DNA of 64,000 nt. It comes from Streptomyces sp. CG4. Lineage in GTDB: Bacteria; Actinomycetota; Actinomycetes; Streptomycetales; Streptomycetaceae. The position numbers and the translations under genes were made by a program. How positions within the stretch are numbered: the first letter of the stretch is position 1; each line of letters starts with the position of its first letter. Shown here piece by piece: positions 45,128 to 54,098 of the stretch. The stretch lies in the NCBI RefSeq assembly GCF_041080655.1, contig NZ_CP163525.1, positions 4,712,001 through 4,776,000 of the forward strand. The letters run 5' to 3'. The notes below the pieces were generated by a model. It saw only the letters and a program-made list of their open reading frames with translations. It was not told the origin of the DNA and did not search any database.

Positions 45128-46084
45128 TCACGCCGCCAGGTGGGCCGGGCGGCGGCGAGGGCGCAGGGCGAGGCGGGGGTTGGCCGCGATGACCCTGAAG
45201 TTCTTGCTGGCGGCGCCGACCCGGCCGAACAGGGCATCCTGACCGGCGACATAAAGGGTGCCGACACCACGGTCACGCAGGGAAGCCAGGGCGGCCGGCC
45301 AGTCGACCGCGCGGACGCAGCAGTCAAGCAGCAGGTCGCGGATCTGCCGGCTGGCGGTCAGCAGGGTACCGTCCTGGTCGGAGACGACCGCGAGCGTCGG
45401 GTCGACGAACCGAAGGCCGTCCATCACCTCGACGGCGGCGCGGGCGCGCAGCGCGGCGAACGCTGCGGAGTGCATGGGTGGCCGCATGACGTACAGCGGG
45501 AGCCCGCCGGTCGCACGCAGCCGCCGCTGGAGCCACTCCAGGCGAGACGTACGCAGCGTCAGCATGCGGAAGTCCTCATCCACCACGCACGTGACGTCGT
45601 ACCACTCGTTCTGCTCGTGCAGCTCGGCGAGAATCTCATCCAGGGCTGCGGCGGAGGTGCGGGCGAAGGACTGGGTGGCGACCTCCTCCCGGTAGTCCTC
45701 GGCGAAGAACGTGTCGAGGACGTGGGCGAAGCGCTCGGTAAGCCGGACTCCGTCGGCGAACGAGAGGGCGCCTGAGTGCACGGCGGCGGCCTTGCCGCCG
45801 AAGCTCGGTCCCGTGACGAAGGCTGGTTCGGCGCCGAGCTCGGCCTCGGCCCATCGGGCCAGGGCCAGGCAGTTCACGAAGAAGGCGACCTGGGCGTACA
45901 CCGAGTAGTCGCCCTGCGCTTCCTGGAAGCGGTCGAAGAGTGAATAGCCGAGGGTTTCGTCGGCTTCGGCGATGAGTTCCCGGGCGAAGGGGTTGACAAG
46001 CATGAACTTGCCGACTTCGGCGAATTGCGAGGGCCCCATCCCTGGAAATACAAGGGAGCTCTTCGTCCGGTTCTCATTCTCCAT
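45128..46084 (-). CDS. Trans-acting acyltransferase (VinK-like) with altered nucleophile elbow
   Basis: A 318-residue FabD/AT-fold protein. It begins SLVFPGMGPSQFAEVGKFM. The nucleophile elbow reads TGPSFGGKAA, so the serine is kept but the usual His of GHSxG is Pro. The partner His is probably in MRPPMHSAAF. The C terminus VIAANPRLALRPRRRP is characteristic of the group. VinK of vicenistatin biosynthesis has this size and transfers a dipeptidyl group between ACPs, so this is the likely role here. Annotation as a malonyltransferase would be misleading. It is divergent from mftA across 146 bp, with a palindrome in between. Confidence 0.78.
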   Translation of the reverse strand: MENENRTKSSLVFPGMGPSQFAEVGKFMLVNPFARELIAEADETLGYSLFDRFQEAQGDYSVYAQVAFFVNCLALARWAEAELGAEPAFVTGPSFGGKAAAVHSGALSFADGVRLTERFAHVLDTFFAEDYREEVATQSFARTSAAALDEILAELHEQNEWYDVTCVVDEDFRMLTLRTSRLEWLQRRLRATGGLPLYVMRPPMHSAAFAALRARAAVEVMDGLRFVDPTLAVVSDQDGTLLTASRQIRDLLLDCCVRAVDWPAALASLRDRGVGTLYVAGQDALFGRVGAASKNFRVIAANPRLALRPRRRPAHLAA

Positions 46085-46119
46085 GGGAGTCAGTGTGATG
46101 TCCGGACTCCGGGCTCTTA

Positions 46120-46181
46120 ACCCCTACCTGACCCTTAGTTCCGTGAATACACGCAGCCGCCAACCCCTATTTTATAGGGGT
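46120..46181. promoter_or_regulatory. Palindrome ACCCCTAT-TTT-ATAGGGGT upstream of mftA
   Basis: A perfect inverted repeat with 8-bp arms at 46163-46181, plus a half copy ACCCCTA at 46120-46126. It lies 50 bp before the mftA ATG, in the shared region with the divergent acyltransferase gene. A plausible operator; the protein that binds it is unknown. Confidence 0.6.
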
Positions 46182-46230
46182 GTTCGCCTTCGGGGACCTC
46201 GGCCAACATACCCTTCCAGGAGAATACGGG

Positions 46231-46374
46231 ATGCAGGAATTGGAAGGGCTCGCCATGGATGTCGAAGACAACACCGGGGCCGAGGAAGCGCCCGGCAGCT
46301 CGGCGGAGGTCGAGTACGCCGAGGAACTACTCGTCGAAGAGGTGTCGATCGACGGCATGTGCGGCGTCTACTGA
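46231..46374 (+). CDS. mftA: Mycofactocin precursor peptide MftA
   Basis: A 47-residue peptide ending EELLVEEVSIDGMCGVY. The C-terminal IDGMCGVY is the invariant mycofactocin core, whose last Val-Tyr pair becomes the redox cofactor. The acidic leader (DVEDNTGAEE) is for binding MftB. ATG 46231 has AGGAG (46218-46222) eight bases upstream. ATG 46255, giving the more typical 39-residue form, has GGAAGGG and is a real alternative. It is the first gene of a twelve-gene operon; mftB follows by 14 bp. The sequence is diagnostic; only the start is uncertain. Confidence 0.96.
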   Translation: MQELEGLAMDVEDNTGAEEAPGSSAEVEYAEELLVEEVSIDGMCGVY

Positions 46375-46388
46375 CCGGAGGCCGCCCC

Positions 46389-46688
46389 GTGTTCACCCCC
46401 GAGCGCCCCTATCGGTGCTCACCCAGCGTGGCGCTGCGCCCCGAGCCTTTCGGAGCGCTGGCCTACCACTTCGGGACCCGCCGGCTGTGCTTCCTGAAGT
46501 CTCCCGAACTGGTGACGATCGTCAGATCGCTGGCCGGCCACCCGGACGTGCACGCGGCGCTCGACGCGGCCGGGGTGGCCGCTCCCGAGCGCGCCGCTCA
46601 TCTCCGCGCGCTCGCCTCCCTTGCCGCGGGCGGCCTGATCGAGCCCCGCCCCGAGGGGCCTGCCGACCTTCTGGAGGAAGCCGCGTGA
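46389..46688 (+). CDS. mftB: Mycofactocin peptide chaperone MftB
   Basis: A 99-residue RiPP-recognition-element protein (PqqD-like). Typical segments are SPSVALRPEPFGALAYHFGTRRLCFLKSPELVTIVRSLAG. It binds the MftA leader and presents it to the radical SAM enzyme MftC. GTG 46389 follows GGAGG (46377-46381). Its stop overlaps the mftC GTG. Confidence 0.95.
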   Translation: MFTPERPYRCSPSVALRPEPFGALAYHFGTRRLCFLKSPELVTIVRSLAGHPDVHAALDAAGVAAPERAAHLRALASLAAGGLIEPRPEGPADLLEEAA

Positions 46689-47899
46689 AGCTCGTCGACC
46701 ATTTCGCAAGCGGCCTGGACGCTCCCATCTGCCTCACCTGGGAGCTGACCTACGCCTGCAACCTGGCATGCGTGCACTGCCTGTCGTCCTCGGGCCGACG
46801 GGACCCTCGGGAGCTGAGCACGAGCGAGTGCAAGGCCGTGATCGACGAGCTGGAACGCATGCAGGTCTTCTACGTCAACATCGGCGGTGGCGAACCGACC
46901 GTGCGCGCGGACTTCTGGGAGCTGGTCGAGTACGCCACGGCTCACCACGTCGGGGTGAAGTTCTCCACCAACGGGGTGCGCATCACGCCCGAACGGGCCC
47001 GGTGGCTGGCCGCGAGCGATTACGTCGACGTGCAGATCTCCCTGGACGGGGCAAGTGCCGACGTCAACGACGCGGTGCGCGGCCCGGGGTCGTACGACAC
47101 GGCGATGGCCGCGATCCGGAACCTCGCGGACGCCGGCATGCGGGACTTCAAGCTGAGCGTGGTGGTGACCCGGCACAATGTCGGCCAGCTCGACGATTTC
47201 AAGGCCATCGCCGACCGGTACGGCGCCCAGCTGCGCATCACCCGGCTGCGGCCCTCCGGGCGCGGCGCCGACGTGTGGGGCGAACTGCACCCGACCTCCG
47301 GGCAGCAGCGAACGCTGTACGAGTGGCTGCTGAAGCACGGGGAGAACGTGCTGACGGGCGACTCCTTCTTCCACCTCAACGCCCTCGGCCCGCAGCCGCT
47401 GGCGGGCCTGAACCTGTGCGGGGCGGGCCGGGTGGTGTGTCTCATCGACCCCGTCGGTGACGTGTACGCCTGCCCGTTCGCGATCCACGACACCTTTCTC
47501 GCCGGCAACGTCCGCTCCCCGGGCGGCTTCACCGCCGTGTGGCGGGAATCCGAGCTGTTCGCCGAGCTGCGCGCCCCCCAGACCGGTGGCGCGTGCACGG
47601 CCTGCTCGGCGTACGACGCCTGCCGCGGCGGCTGCATGGCCGCGAAGTTCTTCACTGGACTGCCCCTGGACGGCCCGGACCCGGAGTGTGTGAAGGGCAA
47701 CGGGGAACGGGCGCTGGCCATGGTCGGCTCGGGCACGGCGCCGCACCCGAGCGGCGACCACTCACACCGCACCCGGCCGCGTTCGGGCCCGGTCCCGGTC
47801 ACCATCGGACGCCGTCCCGTCGGTGCCGGGGTGCCCGACCGGGCCTGTGACACCAGTCCGCTGGCCGGCTTCGCGCCCGGGAGCCCGGGGGCCGCGTGA
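46685..47899 (+). CDS. mftC: Mycofactocin radical SAM maturase MftC
   Basis: A 404-residue radical SAM/SPASM enzyme. The SAM cluster motif is CNLACVHC (CxxxCxxC) near residue 24. The GGEPT-type motif is NIGGGEPTVRADFW. The C-terminal SPASM domain has LNLCGAG...VYACPF...CTACSAYDACRGGC. MftC oxidatively decarboxylates the terminal Tyr of MftA and forms the Val-Tyr C-C bond to give the lactam. GTG 46685 overlaps the mftB stop. The C-terminal about 60 residues after CVKGNGER are a Pro/Arg/Gly-rich extension. Confidence 0.96.
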   Translation: MKLVDHFASGLDAPICLTWELTYACNLACVHCLSSSGRRDPRELSTSECKAVIDELERMQVFYVNIGGGEPTVRADFWELVEYATAHHVGVKFSTNGVRITPERARWLAASDYVDVQISLDGASADVNDAVRGPGSYDTAMAAIRNLADAGMRDFKLSVVVTRHNVGQLDDFKAIADRYGAQLRITRLRPSGRGADVWGELHPTSGQQRTLYEWLLKHGENVLTGDSFFHLNALGPQPLAGLNLCGAGRVVCLIDPVGDVYACPFAIHDTFLAGNVRSPGGFTAVWRESELFAELRAPQTGGACTACSAYDACRGGCMAAKFFTGLPLDGPDPECVKGNGERALAMVGSGTAPHPSGDHSHRTRPRSGPVPVTIGRRPVGAGVPDRACDTSPLAGFAPGSPGAA

Positions 47900-49887
47900 C
47901 CATGCGTCTGACCGAGCCCGTCGCTGTGGGGCCCCGCACCGCTCCCAGCCGGGTGGTGTTCGGGCCGCACGAGACCAACCTGGCCCGACGCCGGGCGATC
48001 TCGGAACGGCACGTCGCCTACTACGCCCGGCGTGCGGCCGGCGGCGCCGGTCTGATCGTCACCGAGACGGCGAGCGTGCACCCGTCCGACTGGCCCTACG
48101 AGCGGGCCCCGCTGGCTGCGGACTGCGGCCCGGGCTGGGCTGCGACCGCAGCCGCGTGCGCGCCGTACGGGACGCTGGTGGTGGCCTCCCTCGGCCACGC
48201 CGGCTCGCAGGGCTCCTCTGCGTACCACCAGTCGGCGCTGTGGGCGCCGTCCCGGGTCCCCGATGTGGTGAGCCGGGAGCTGCCCATGGAGATGGAGGAG
48301 AGCGAACTGGCCGAGCTGCGCGCGGGCTTCGCCTCGGCGGCGCGGCTCGCGGTGGACTCGGGGCTGCACGGGGTGGAGGTCGAGGCCGGCCAGTACAGCC
48401 TGCTGCGCCAGTTCCTGTCCGGGCTGACCAACCAGCGCGCGGACGCCTATGGCAGCGACCGGCTGCTGCTGCTCCGTCAGGTGCTCGGGGACGTGCGCGA
48501 GGCGGTGGGTGAGGGGCGGCCGGTGGGGCTCAGGCTGTCCTGCGACGAGCTGGCGCCGTGGGCCGGCATCACACCCGAGCACGCTGAGGGCTTCGCCCGT
48601 GAGCTGGCCCCGCTCCTCGACTACCTGGTGGTGGTGCGCGGTTCGGCGATGTCCACCGCCGCCACCCGTCCCGACTTCCACGCCCCGCCCGGTTTCAATG
48701 CCGAGCTGTGCGCCGCCGTGCGCACGGCGGTCGCCGGGGCGGTGCCCGTCGTGTTGCAGGGCTCGGTCACCGACTCCCGGTCGGCCCAGCGGGCCCTGGA
48801 CGACGGGGTCGCCGATCTGGTGGAGATGACCCGCGCCCAGATCGCCGACCCGGAGCTGGTCGCGCTGGTGCGCTCGGAGCATCCCGAGCGCGTGCGACCG
48901 TGTGTGCTGTGCAACCAGAAGTGCCGCGTACGGGACAACCGCAATCCGGTGGTCTCGTGCGCCGTGGAGCCCCGCAGCGGCCATGAGACCGAGGACGTGC
49001 CGGACGCCCCTCTCGAAGGGAGGACGGTGTCCGTGGCGGCCTCGAAGCCGCGGACGGACAAGCCCGGCGGGGCCGGCGGTGCGGCTACCCGGGCATCCGG
49101 CGATCTGGCGGCCCTTGTGGTCGGGGGCGGGCCCGCGGGTCTGGAGGCCGCGCGGGTACTGGCCGCCCACGGGCACCGGGTGGAGCTGGTGGAGCGCGCC
49201 GAACGGCTCGGTGGGATGCTGCGGGCGGCGGGCGAACGCTGGGCACCGCTGCTGGACTGGCTGGAGTCGGAGGTACGGCGGCTCGGTGTCGTCGTGCGCA
49301 CGCACACCGCCGTCACGGCGCGGGATCTGGCTGGACGCCGGGTGGTGCTGGCCACCGGTTCGCGTCCCGGACCGCGCCGCTACGACATCGACGGCGGCAA
49401 CGTCCTGGAGGCGGCCGACCTGCTCGCGAGCCGTGCGGCGCTGCCCGACGGGCCCGTGCTCGTCCACGATCCCGTGGGAGACGCAACCGGCGTCGGCCTC
49501 GCCGAGCGGCTCGCCGCCGAGGGCCGGGAGACCTCGCTGCTCACCCCGGACCAGGTGGCCGGCACGCAGCTCGCCCTGACCGGCGACCTCGCCGACGCGC
49601 ACGCGCGGCTGGCGCGCGCCGGGGTGACCCTGGTGCGCCGCGCCGCGCTGCGGGCGGTGCTGGCCGATGCCGCGCTGGTGGAGGACACCGTCACCGGCGA
49701 GCGGCACAAGGTGGCCTTCGCGGCTGTCGTGCATTGCGGCCACCGGCTGCCCGACACCTCGCTCACCGCCCCGGCCGACGCCATCGCGGCCGGTGACCGG
49801 GTGGCACCACGCACGGTGCACGAGGCCCTGCTGGAGGGCCGGCGCGCCGCCCTGGCGCTGTGCGGCGAAGGAGGTACAAGCCGGTGA
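47896..49887 (+). CDS. Mycofactocin-associated FadH/OYE-family oxidoreductase 1
   Basis: A 663-residue two-domain flavoenzyme like 2,4-dienoyl-CoA reductase FadH. The N-terminal FMN TIM barrel has SRVVFGPHETNLARR, LRQFLSGLTNQRADAYG and VADLVEMTRAQIADPELV. A [4Fe-4S] cysteine set CVLCNQKC...C follows. The C-terminal NAD(P)/FAD domain has LVVGGGPAGLEAARVLA. GTG 47896 overlaps the mftC stop. This and the next gene are the pair often found in mycofactocin loci of Streptomyces-type actinomycetes. The substrate is unknown; electrons could pass to or from mycofactocin. Confidence 0.9.
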   Translation: MTMRLTEPVAVGPRTAPSRVVFGPHETNLARRRAISERHVAYYARRAAGGAGLIVTETASVHPSDWPYERAPLAADCGPGWAATAAACAPYGTLVVASLGHAGSQGSSAYHQSALWAPSRVPDVVSRELPMEMEESELAELRAGFASAARLAVDSGLHGVEVEAGQYSLLRQFLSGLTNQRADAYGSDRLLLLRQVLGDVREAVGEGRPVGLRLSCDELAPWAGITPEHAEGFARELAPLLDYLVVVRGSAMSTAATRPDFHAPPGFNAELCAAVRTAVAGAVPVVLQGSVTDSRSAQRALDDGVADLVEMTRAQIADPELVALVRSEHPERVRPCVLCNQKCRVRDNRNPVVSCAVEPRSGHETEDVPDAPLEGRTVSVAASKPRTDKPGGAGGAATRASGDLAALVVGGGPAGLEAARVLAAHGHRVELVERAERLGGMLRAAGERWAPLLDWLESEVRRLGVVVRTHTAVTARDLAGRRVVLATGSRPGPRRYDIDGGNVLEAADLLASRAALPDGPVLVHDPVGDATGVGLAERLAAEGRETSLLTPDQVAGTQLALTGDLADAHARLARAGVTLVRRAALRAVLADAALVEDTVTGERHKVAFAAVVHCGHRLPDTSLTAPADAIAAGDRVAPRTVHEALLEGRRAALALCGEGGTSR

Positions 49888-51851
49888 CCGGTCTGAAGCT
49901 GCTCTTCTCTCCGCTGCGGCTGGGCCCGCTGACCCTCGCCAACCGGATCGTGTTCTCCGCGCATCTGACGAACTACGCCGAAGACGGCCTGCCAAGCGAG
50001 CAGCATGCGGCGTACTACGCGGCGCGGGCGGCCGGCGGGGCCGGGCTGATCATCACCGAGGAGCACTCCACCCACGCCACCGACTGGCCGTACGAGAAGC
50101 TCATCCACGGCTTCCGGCCGGAGGCGGTGGCCGGGTACCGGCGCATCACCGAGGCCGTGCACGCGCACGGCACCCCGATTCTCGCCCAGCTCAACCACAA
50201 CGGCGGCCAGGCGTCCTCGATGTACTCGCGGCTGCCGGTGTGGGCGCCCTCGCCGGTGCCCGACCCGCTGTTCCGGGAGGTGCCCAAGGAGGTCACCACC
50301 GCGGAGATCGCCGAGATCGTCGCCGGGTACGGCACGGTCGCGGGGCACTGCGCGGAGGGCGGCTTCGACGGGGTGGAGCTGCAGTGCTCGCACTCCTCGA
50401 TCGTGCGCGGCTTCCTCTCGCCGGCCACCAACCTGCGCACCGACGCCTACGGCGGCCCGCTGGAGCACCGGGTGCGGATCCTTCGGGAGATCGTCGATGC
50501 GGTGCGCGAGGCGATCGGGCCGGACCGGGTGCTGGGAGTGCGGCTGTGCGGCGACGAGCTGCTGGACGGCGGCACCACGATCGAGGAGGCCGTCGCCACG
50601 GCCCGGATGGTGGAGGCCACCGGCAAGGTCGACTACATCAACACCTCGATCGGCGTGGCCACCTCGACCCTGTACATGATCGAGGCGTCGATGTCGGTGC
50701 CGCCCGGCTACGCCCTGTTCGTCTCCAACGCCTTCCGCTCGGCGGTGAGGCTGCCGGTGATCGGCGTGGGCCGGATCAAGGATCCGGTGCAGGCCGAACG
50801 GGCCCTCGCCGAGGGGCACTGCGATCTCGTCGGCGTGGTGCGCGGCCAGATCGCCGACCCGGACTTCGTCGTCAAGGCACGCACCGGGCGCACCCCGCAC
50901 ATCCGCACGTGTCTGTCCTGCAACCAGGAGTGCGTCGGCCGCATGGGTCTGAACCGCTGGCTGGGCTGCATCGAGAACCCTCGCGCGGGCCGCGAGGCGG
51001 TGTCGCTGCCCGCACCGGGCCCCAGGCCGCGCCGCGTGCTGGTCGTCGGCGGCGGACCTGCCGGGCTGCAGGCGGCGGCGACCGCTGCGCGGCGCGGGCA
51101 CCGGGTGACGCTGTACGAACGGTCGGCAGCCACCGGGGGCCAGGTCGCCACAGCCGCGACCGCCCCGAACCGCGCCGAGTTCCTGGACGTCGTGCGCAAT
51201 CTGCTCGCCGAGTGCCTGCGCCACGGCGTGGACATCCGCACGGGGGTCGAGGCCACGGCCCACTCGCTGCGCGCCGAGGCCCCGGAGGCCGTCGTGCTCG
51301 CCACCGGAGCGCGACCCCAACGGCCGTACTGGGCCGGTGACGTGGCACGCGTCGTGGACGTGCGGGACATCCTGGAGGGCCGCGCGTCGCCGGCGGCCGG
51401 GCAGCGGGTGCTGGTCGTCGACGAACTCGGTTTCCATCAGGCCACCTCCGTGGCCGAACTGCTGGCCGGCCGGGGTTGCCGGGTGCGGATCAGCACGCCC
51501 GCGATGGTGATCGGGCAGGACTTGGGCATCACGCTCGACCTGGAGACGTACGGCGTGCGCGCCCATGCCAAAGGCATCATGCACGCCACCGACCAGGTGG
51601 TGGTGGGGGCCCGGCCGAGCGGGGAGGGGGACGAGGAAGTGGAACTGGACATTCTCACGCACACCACGAACACCACGGCGCGCGAACGCTACGACTGGGT
51701 GGTGTGCGCCGTGCACCAGACGCCGGAGGACAGCCTGTGGCACGCGCTGAAGGACGCCCCGTTCCCGGTTCACCGGGCCGGTGACTGCCTGACCCCGCGC
51801 CGCGCGCACGCCGCGGTCGTCGAGGGCCACCGGGTGGGAACAGCGCTGTGA
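49884..51851 (+). CDS. Mycofactocin-associated FadH/OYE-family oxidoreductase 2
   Basis: A 655-residue paralogue of the preceding enzyme. The FMN barrel begins LFSPLRLGPLTLANRIVFSAHLTNYAEDG and has VRGFLSPATNLRTDAYGG. The [4Fe-4S] Cys set is CLSCNQEC...C. The C-terminal dinucleotide domain has VVGGGPAGLQAAATAARRGH. GTG 49884 has AAGGAGG upstream (49868-49874) and overlaps the previous stop. It retains better barrel similarity to FadH than oxidoreductase 1. A heteromeric pair is possible, but that is inference. Confidence 0.9.
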   Translation: MTGLKLLFSPLRLGPLTLANRIVFSAHLTNYAEDGLPSEQHAAYYAARAAGGAGLIITEEHSTHATDWPYEKLIHGFRPEAVAGYRRITEAVHAHGTPILAQLNHNGGQASSMYSRLPVWAPSPVPDPLFREVPKEVTTAEIAEIVAGYGTVAGHCAEGGFDGVELQCSHSSIVRGFLSPATNLRTDAYGGPLEHRVRILREIVDAVREAIGPDRVLGVRLCGDELLDGGTTIEEAVATARMVEATGKVDYINTSIGVATSTLYMIEASMSVPPGYALFVSNAFRSAVRLPVIGVGRIKDPVQAERALAEGHCDLVGVVRGQIADPDFVVKARTGRTPHIRTCLSCNQECVGRMGLNRWLGCIENPRAGREAVSLPAPGPRPRRVLVVGGGPAGLQAAATAARRGHRVTLYERSAATGGQVATAATAPNRAEFLDVVRNLLAECLRHGVDIRTGVEATAHSLRAEAPEAVVLATGARPQRPYWAGDVARVVDVRDILEGRASPAAGQRVLVVDELGFHQATSVAELLAGRGCRVRISTPAMVIGQDLGITLDLETYGVRAHAKGIMHATDQVVVGARPSGEGDEEVELDILTHTTNTTARERYDWVVCAVHQTPEDSLWHALKDAPFPVHRAGDCLTPRRAHAAVVEGHRVGTAL

Positions 51852-52777
51852 ACGCCTCCCTGCCCGATCGGATCGCCGTGCTCGTCGTACGGGACGGAGT
51901 ATTGCCGCTGGGCGCCGACGAGGCCGTGGCCGAGGCGAACGGGCATGCGCTGGTGGTCGGTTCGCGGGCCGGTGCGGGGGCCCGCGAACTCGTCGCGGCC
52001 CGCCGGGTGTGGACGGCCGACAGCGGGACCTCCCCGGCCGCCCTGTCCGTGGCGCTCGCTCCGTTGCTCACACCCGTGCACACCGTCGTGCTGCCCGCCT
52101 CCCCCGATGGGCGGGACCTGGCGCCGCGCCTCGCCGGCGAGCTGGGGCGGCCGTTGCTCGCCGGCGCCCTGGAGGTGCTGCCGCACGGCGCGGACGTGCT
52201 GCGCCTGGGCGGGAGCGCGCTGGTCGAACTGACCGTGGACGGTCCCTTCGTCGCCACCCTGGAGCCGGGCATGCGCGGGGCGGCCCCGGTGCCCGGGCCC
52301 CCGGAGACGAGGGCACTCACTCTCCCCGGCCCGGCCGCCGCTGTCCCGGACGCGGAGCACGTGGCCGACCTCGACACCTCCGCCGGCGCCGGTGATCTCG
52401 CCACCGCCCACCGGGTGCTCGGCGCGGGCGGCGGGCTGGGCGGCCCGGAGGCCGTGGCGCTGCTCGCCGAGGCCGGGACGGCGCTGGGCATGGCGGTGGG
52501 CGGCACCCGGGTGGTCACCGACGCGGGCTGGCTGGAGTACGCCCGGCAGATCGGCACCACCGGCGTCACCGTCGACCCCGACCTGTACGTCGCCTTCGGC
52601 GTCTCCGGCGCCCCCCACCACACCGGTGGGCTCGGCGCGCCGCGCCATGTGGTGAGCGTGAACACCGATCCGTACTGCCCGATGACAGCCATGGCCGACC
52701 TGGGCATCGTGGCCGACGCGGCGGCCGTGCTCGGCGTGTTGGTCCGCAAGCTGCGGGAGGTGGCCGATGCCGCCTGA
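51848..52777 (+). CDS. Mycofactocin-associated electron transfer flavoprotein alpha subunit
   Basis: A 309-residue ETF alpha-like protein. The N-terminal half is divergent (IAVLVVRDGVLPLGADEAV). The C-terminal FAD domain keeps the pattern RQIGTTGVTVDPDLYVAFGVSGAPHH and NTDPYCPMTAMADLGIVAD. It should pair with the ETF beta subunit encoded at 54403-55269. GTG 51848 overlaps the previous stop, and its own end overlaps the FixC-like start by 11 bp. Confidence 0.88.
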   Translation: MNASLPDRIAVLVVRDGVLPLGADEAVAEANGHALVVGSRAGAGARELVAARRVWTADSGTSPAALSVALAPLLTPVHTVVLPASPDGRDLAPRLAGELGRPLLAGALEVLPHGADVLRLGGSALVELTVDGPFVATLEPGMRGAAPVPGPPETRALTLPGPAAAVPDAEHVADLDTSAGAGDLATAHRVLGAGGGLGGPEAVALLAEAGTALGMAVGGTRVVTDAGWLEYARQIGTTGVTVDPDLYVAFGVSGAPHHTGGLGAPRHVVSVNTDPYCPMTAMADLGIVADAAAVLGVLVRKLREVADAA

Positions 52778-54098
52778 GACGAACCCGGTGCCCGCCTTCG
52801 ACGTCGTCGTGGTCGGTGCCGGCCCCGCCGGGTCGGCCGCCGCGCTGGAGGCGGCGCGGGCCGGGCTGTCGGTGGCGCTGCTGGAGCGCGGGCCCTATCC
52901 GGGAGCCAAGAACGTGTACGGAGGCGTGGTCTACGGCCGGATCCTCGACGAGCTGGTGCCCGGCTGGTGGGAACACATGCCGGTGCAGCGCTGGGTGACC
53001 CGGCGCTCCACCATGCTGCTCACCGACAGCCAGGCGCTCACCGTCGATTTCCGCACCGAGGACTGGGGCCGTCCCCCGTACAACGGCGCCACCGCCTTCC
53101 GCGCCGAGCTGGACGGCTGGCTCGCCTCGCTGGCCGAGGCGGCCGGTGCCGTGCTCGTACCGTCCACCACGGTGACCGGACTCCTGCGCGACGCGGCCGG
53201 GCGGGTCACGGGGGTGCGCACCGACCGGCCCGGCGGCGACCTGACCGCCCGGATCGTCATCGCCTGCGACGGCGTGAACTCGTTCCTCGCCAAGGAGGCG
53301 GGGCTGTTCGCGCAAGTGCCGGGCAAGCAGGCCGAGCACACCTCACTGGGGGTGAAGGAGACCCTCGCCCTGCCGCGCAAGGTCATCGAGGAGCGGTTCG
53401 GACTGACCGGTCGGCACGGTCAGGACATCGAGGTCCTCGGCTGCACCGGTGACATCCCCGGCGGTGGTTTCCTCTACACGAATCTGGAATCGGTCAGCGT
53501 CGGCGTGGTGCTGTCCGTGGTCGGGCTCGCGGCGTCCGGCGAACGGCCCGAGGCGGTGCTGGCCGGCCTGAAGGAGCATCCGGCGATCGCCCCGCTGCTG
53601 CGCGGCGCCGAACTGAAGGAGTACTCCGCTCACCTGATCCCCGAGGGCGGCTACGACAGCATGCCCGAGCTCGTCACCGACGGCATGCTCGTGGCCGGGG
53701 ACGCAGCCGCGATGTGCCTGGCCGCCGGTATCTGGCTGGAGGGCGTCAACTACGCGCTGGGCGCAGGCATGTACGCCGGCCGGAGCGCCGCTGTCGCCAT
53801 CGCCGCGGGCGATACGTCCCGGGCGGGACTGACCGGTTACCGGCGCATGCTGGAGGAGTCGTTCGTGCTGGCAGACCACCGCAGGCTGCGCCGGGTGCCG
53901 GGACTGGTCTTCTCCGAGCGGGTCCAGCAGTCGTACCCGGGGCTGCTGTGCGACGTGGCCCAAGGTTTCTTCACCGTCGACAACCCACGTCCCAAGCCGG
54001 GTCTGCGCCGGCTGCTGTCGGGCGCGGCCCGCAGGCGCGGTGTGCGGCTGCGCCATCTGCTGTCCGACGCATTCACCGGAACGAGGTCCTTCGGATGA
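52767..54098 (+). CDS. fixC: FixC/ETF-quinone oxidoreductase-like flavoprotein
   Basis: A 443-residue FAD enzyme. The dinucleotide site is VVVVGAGPAGSAAALEAARAG. GAKNVYGGVVYGRIL and LVAGDAAAMCLAAGIWLEGVNYALGAGMYAG match FixC/ETF-QO proteins. With the FixX-like ferredoxin next to it, this forms a quinone-reducing ETF dehydrogenase. In mycofactocin loci it is presumed to carry electrons to menaquinone. It overlaps the ETF alpha gene; the ATGA overlap at the end leads into the ferredoxin gene. Confidence 0.9.
   Translation: MPPETNPVPAFDVVVVGAGPAGSAAALEAARAGLSVALLERGPYPGAKNVYGGVVYGRILDELVPGWWEHMPVQRWVTRRSTMLLTDSQALTVDFRTEDWGRPPYNGATAFRAELDGWLASLAEAAGAVLVPSTTVTGLLRDAAGRVTGVRTDRPGGDLTARIVIACDGVNSFLAKEAGLFAQVPGKQAEHTSLGVKETLALPRKVIEERFGLTGRHGQDIEVLGCTGDIPGGGFLYTNLESVSVGVVLSVVGLAASGERPEAVLAGLKEHPAIAPLLRGAELKEYSAHLIPEGGYDSMPELVTDGMLVAGDAAAMCLAAGIWLEGVNYALGAGMYAGRSAAVAIAAGDTSRAGLTGYRRMLEESFVLADHRRLRRVPGLVFSERVQQSYPGLLCDVAQGFFTVDNPRPKPGLRRLLSGAARRRGVRLRHLLSDAFTGTRSFG

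Noticed and set aside
46255..46374. mftA starting at ATG 46255 as the only start
   Set aside because: It is possible and closer to the usual MftA length, but ATG 46231 has the stronger AGGAG spacing, so it is kept as an alternative only.
47020..51830. Two minus-strand open frames of 991 and 816 codons opposite mftC and the OYE genes
   Set aside because: Antisense shadows of well-recognised plus-strand enzymes; composition is low-complexity His/Arg/Gly.
47896..51851. One of the OYE-type enzymes as MftD
   Set aside because: MftD is a 2-hydroxy-acid-oxidase-type FMN protein of about 390 residues. These are 650-residue FadH-type proteins with a [4Fe-4S] motif and a second dinucleotide domain, a different family.
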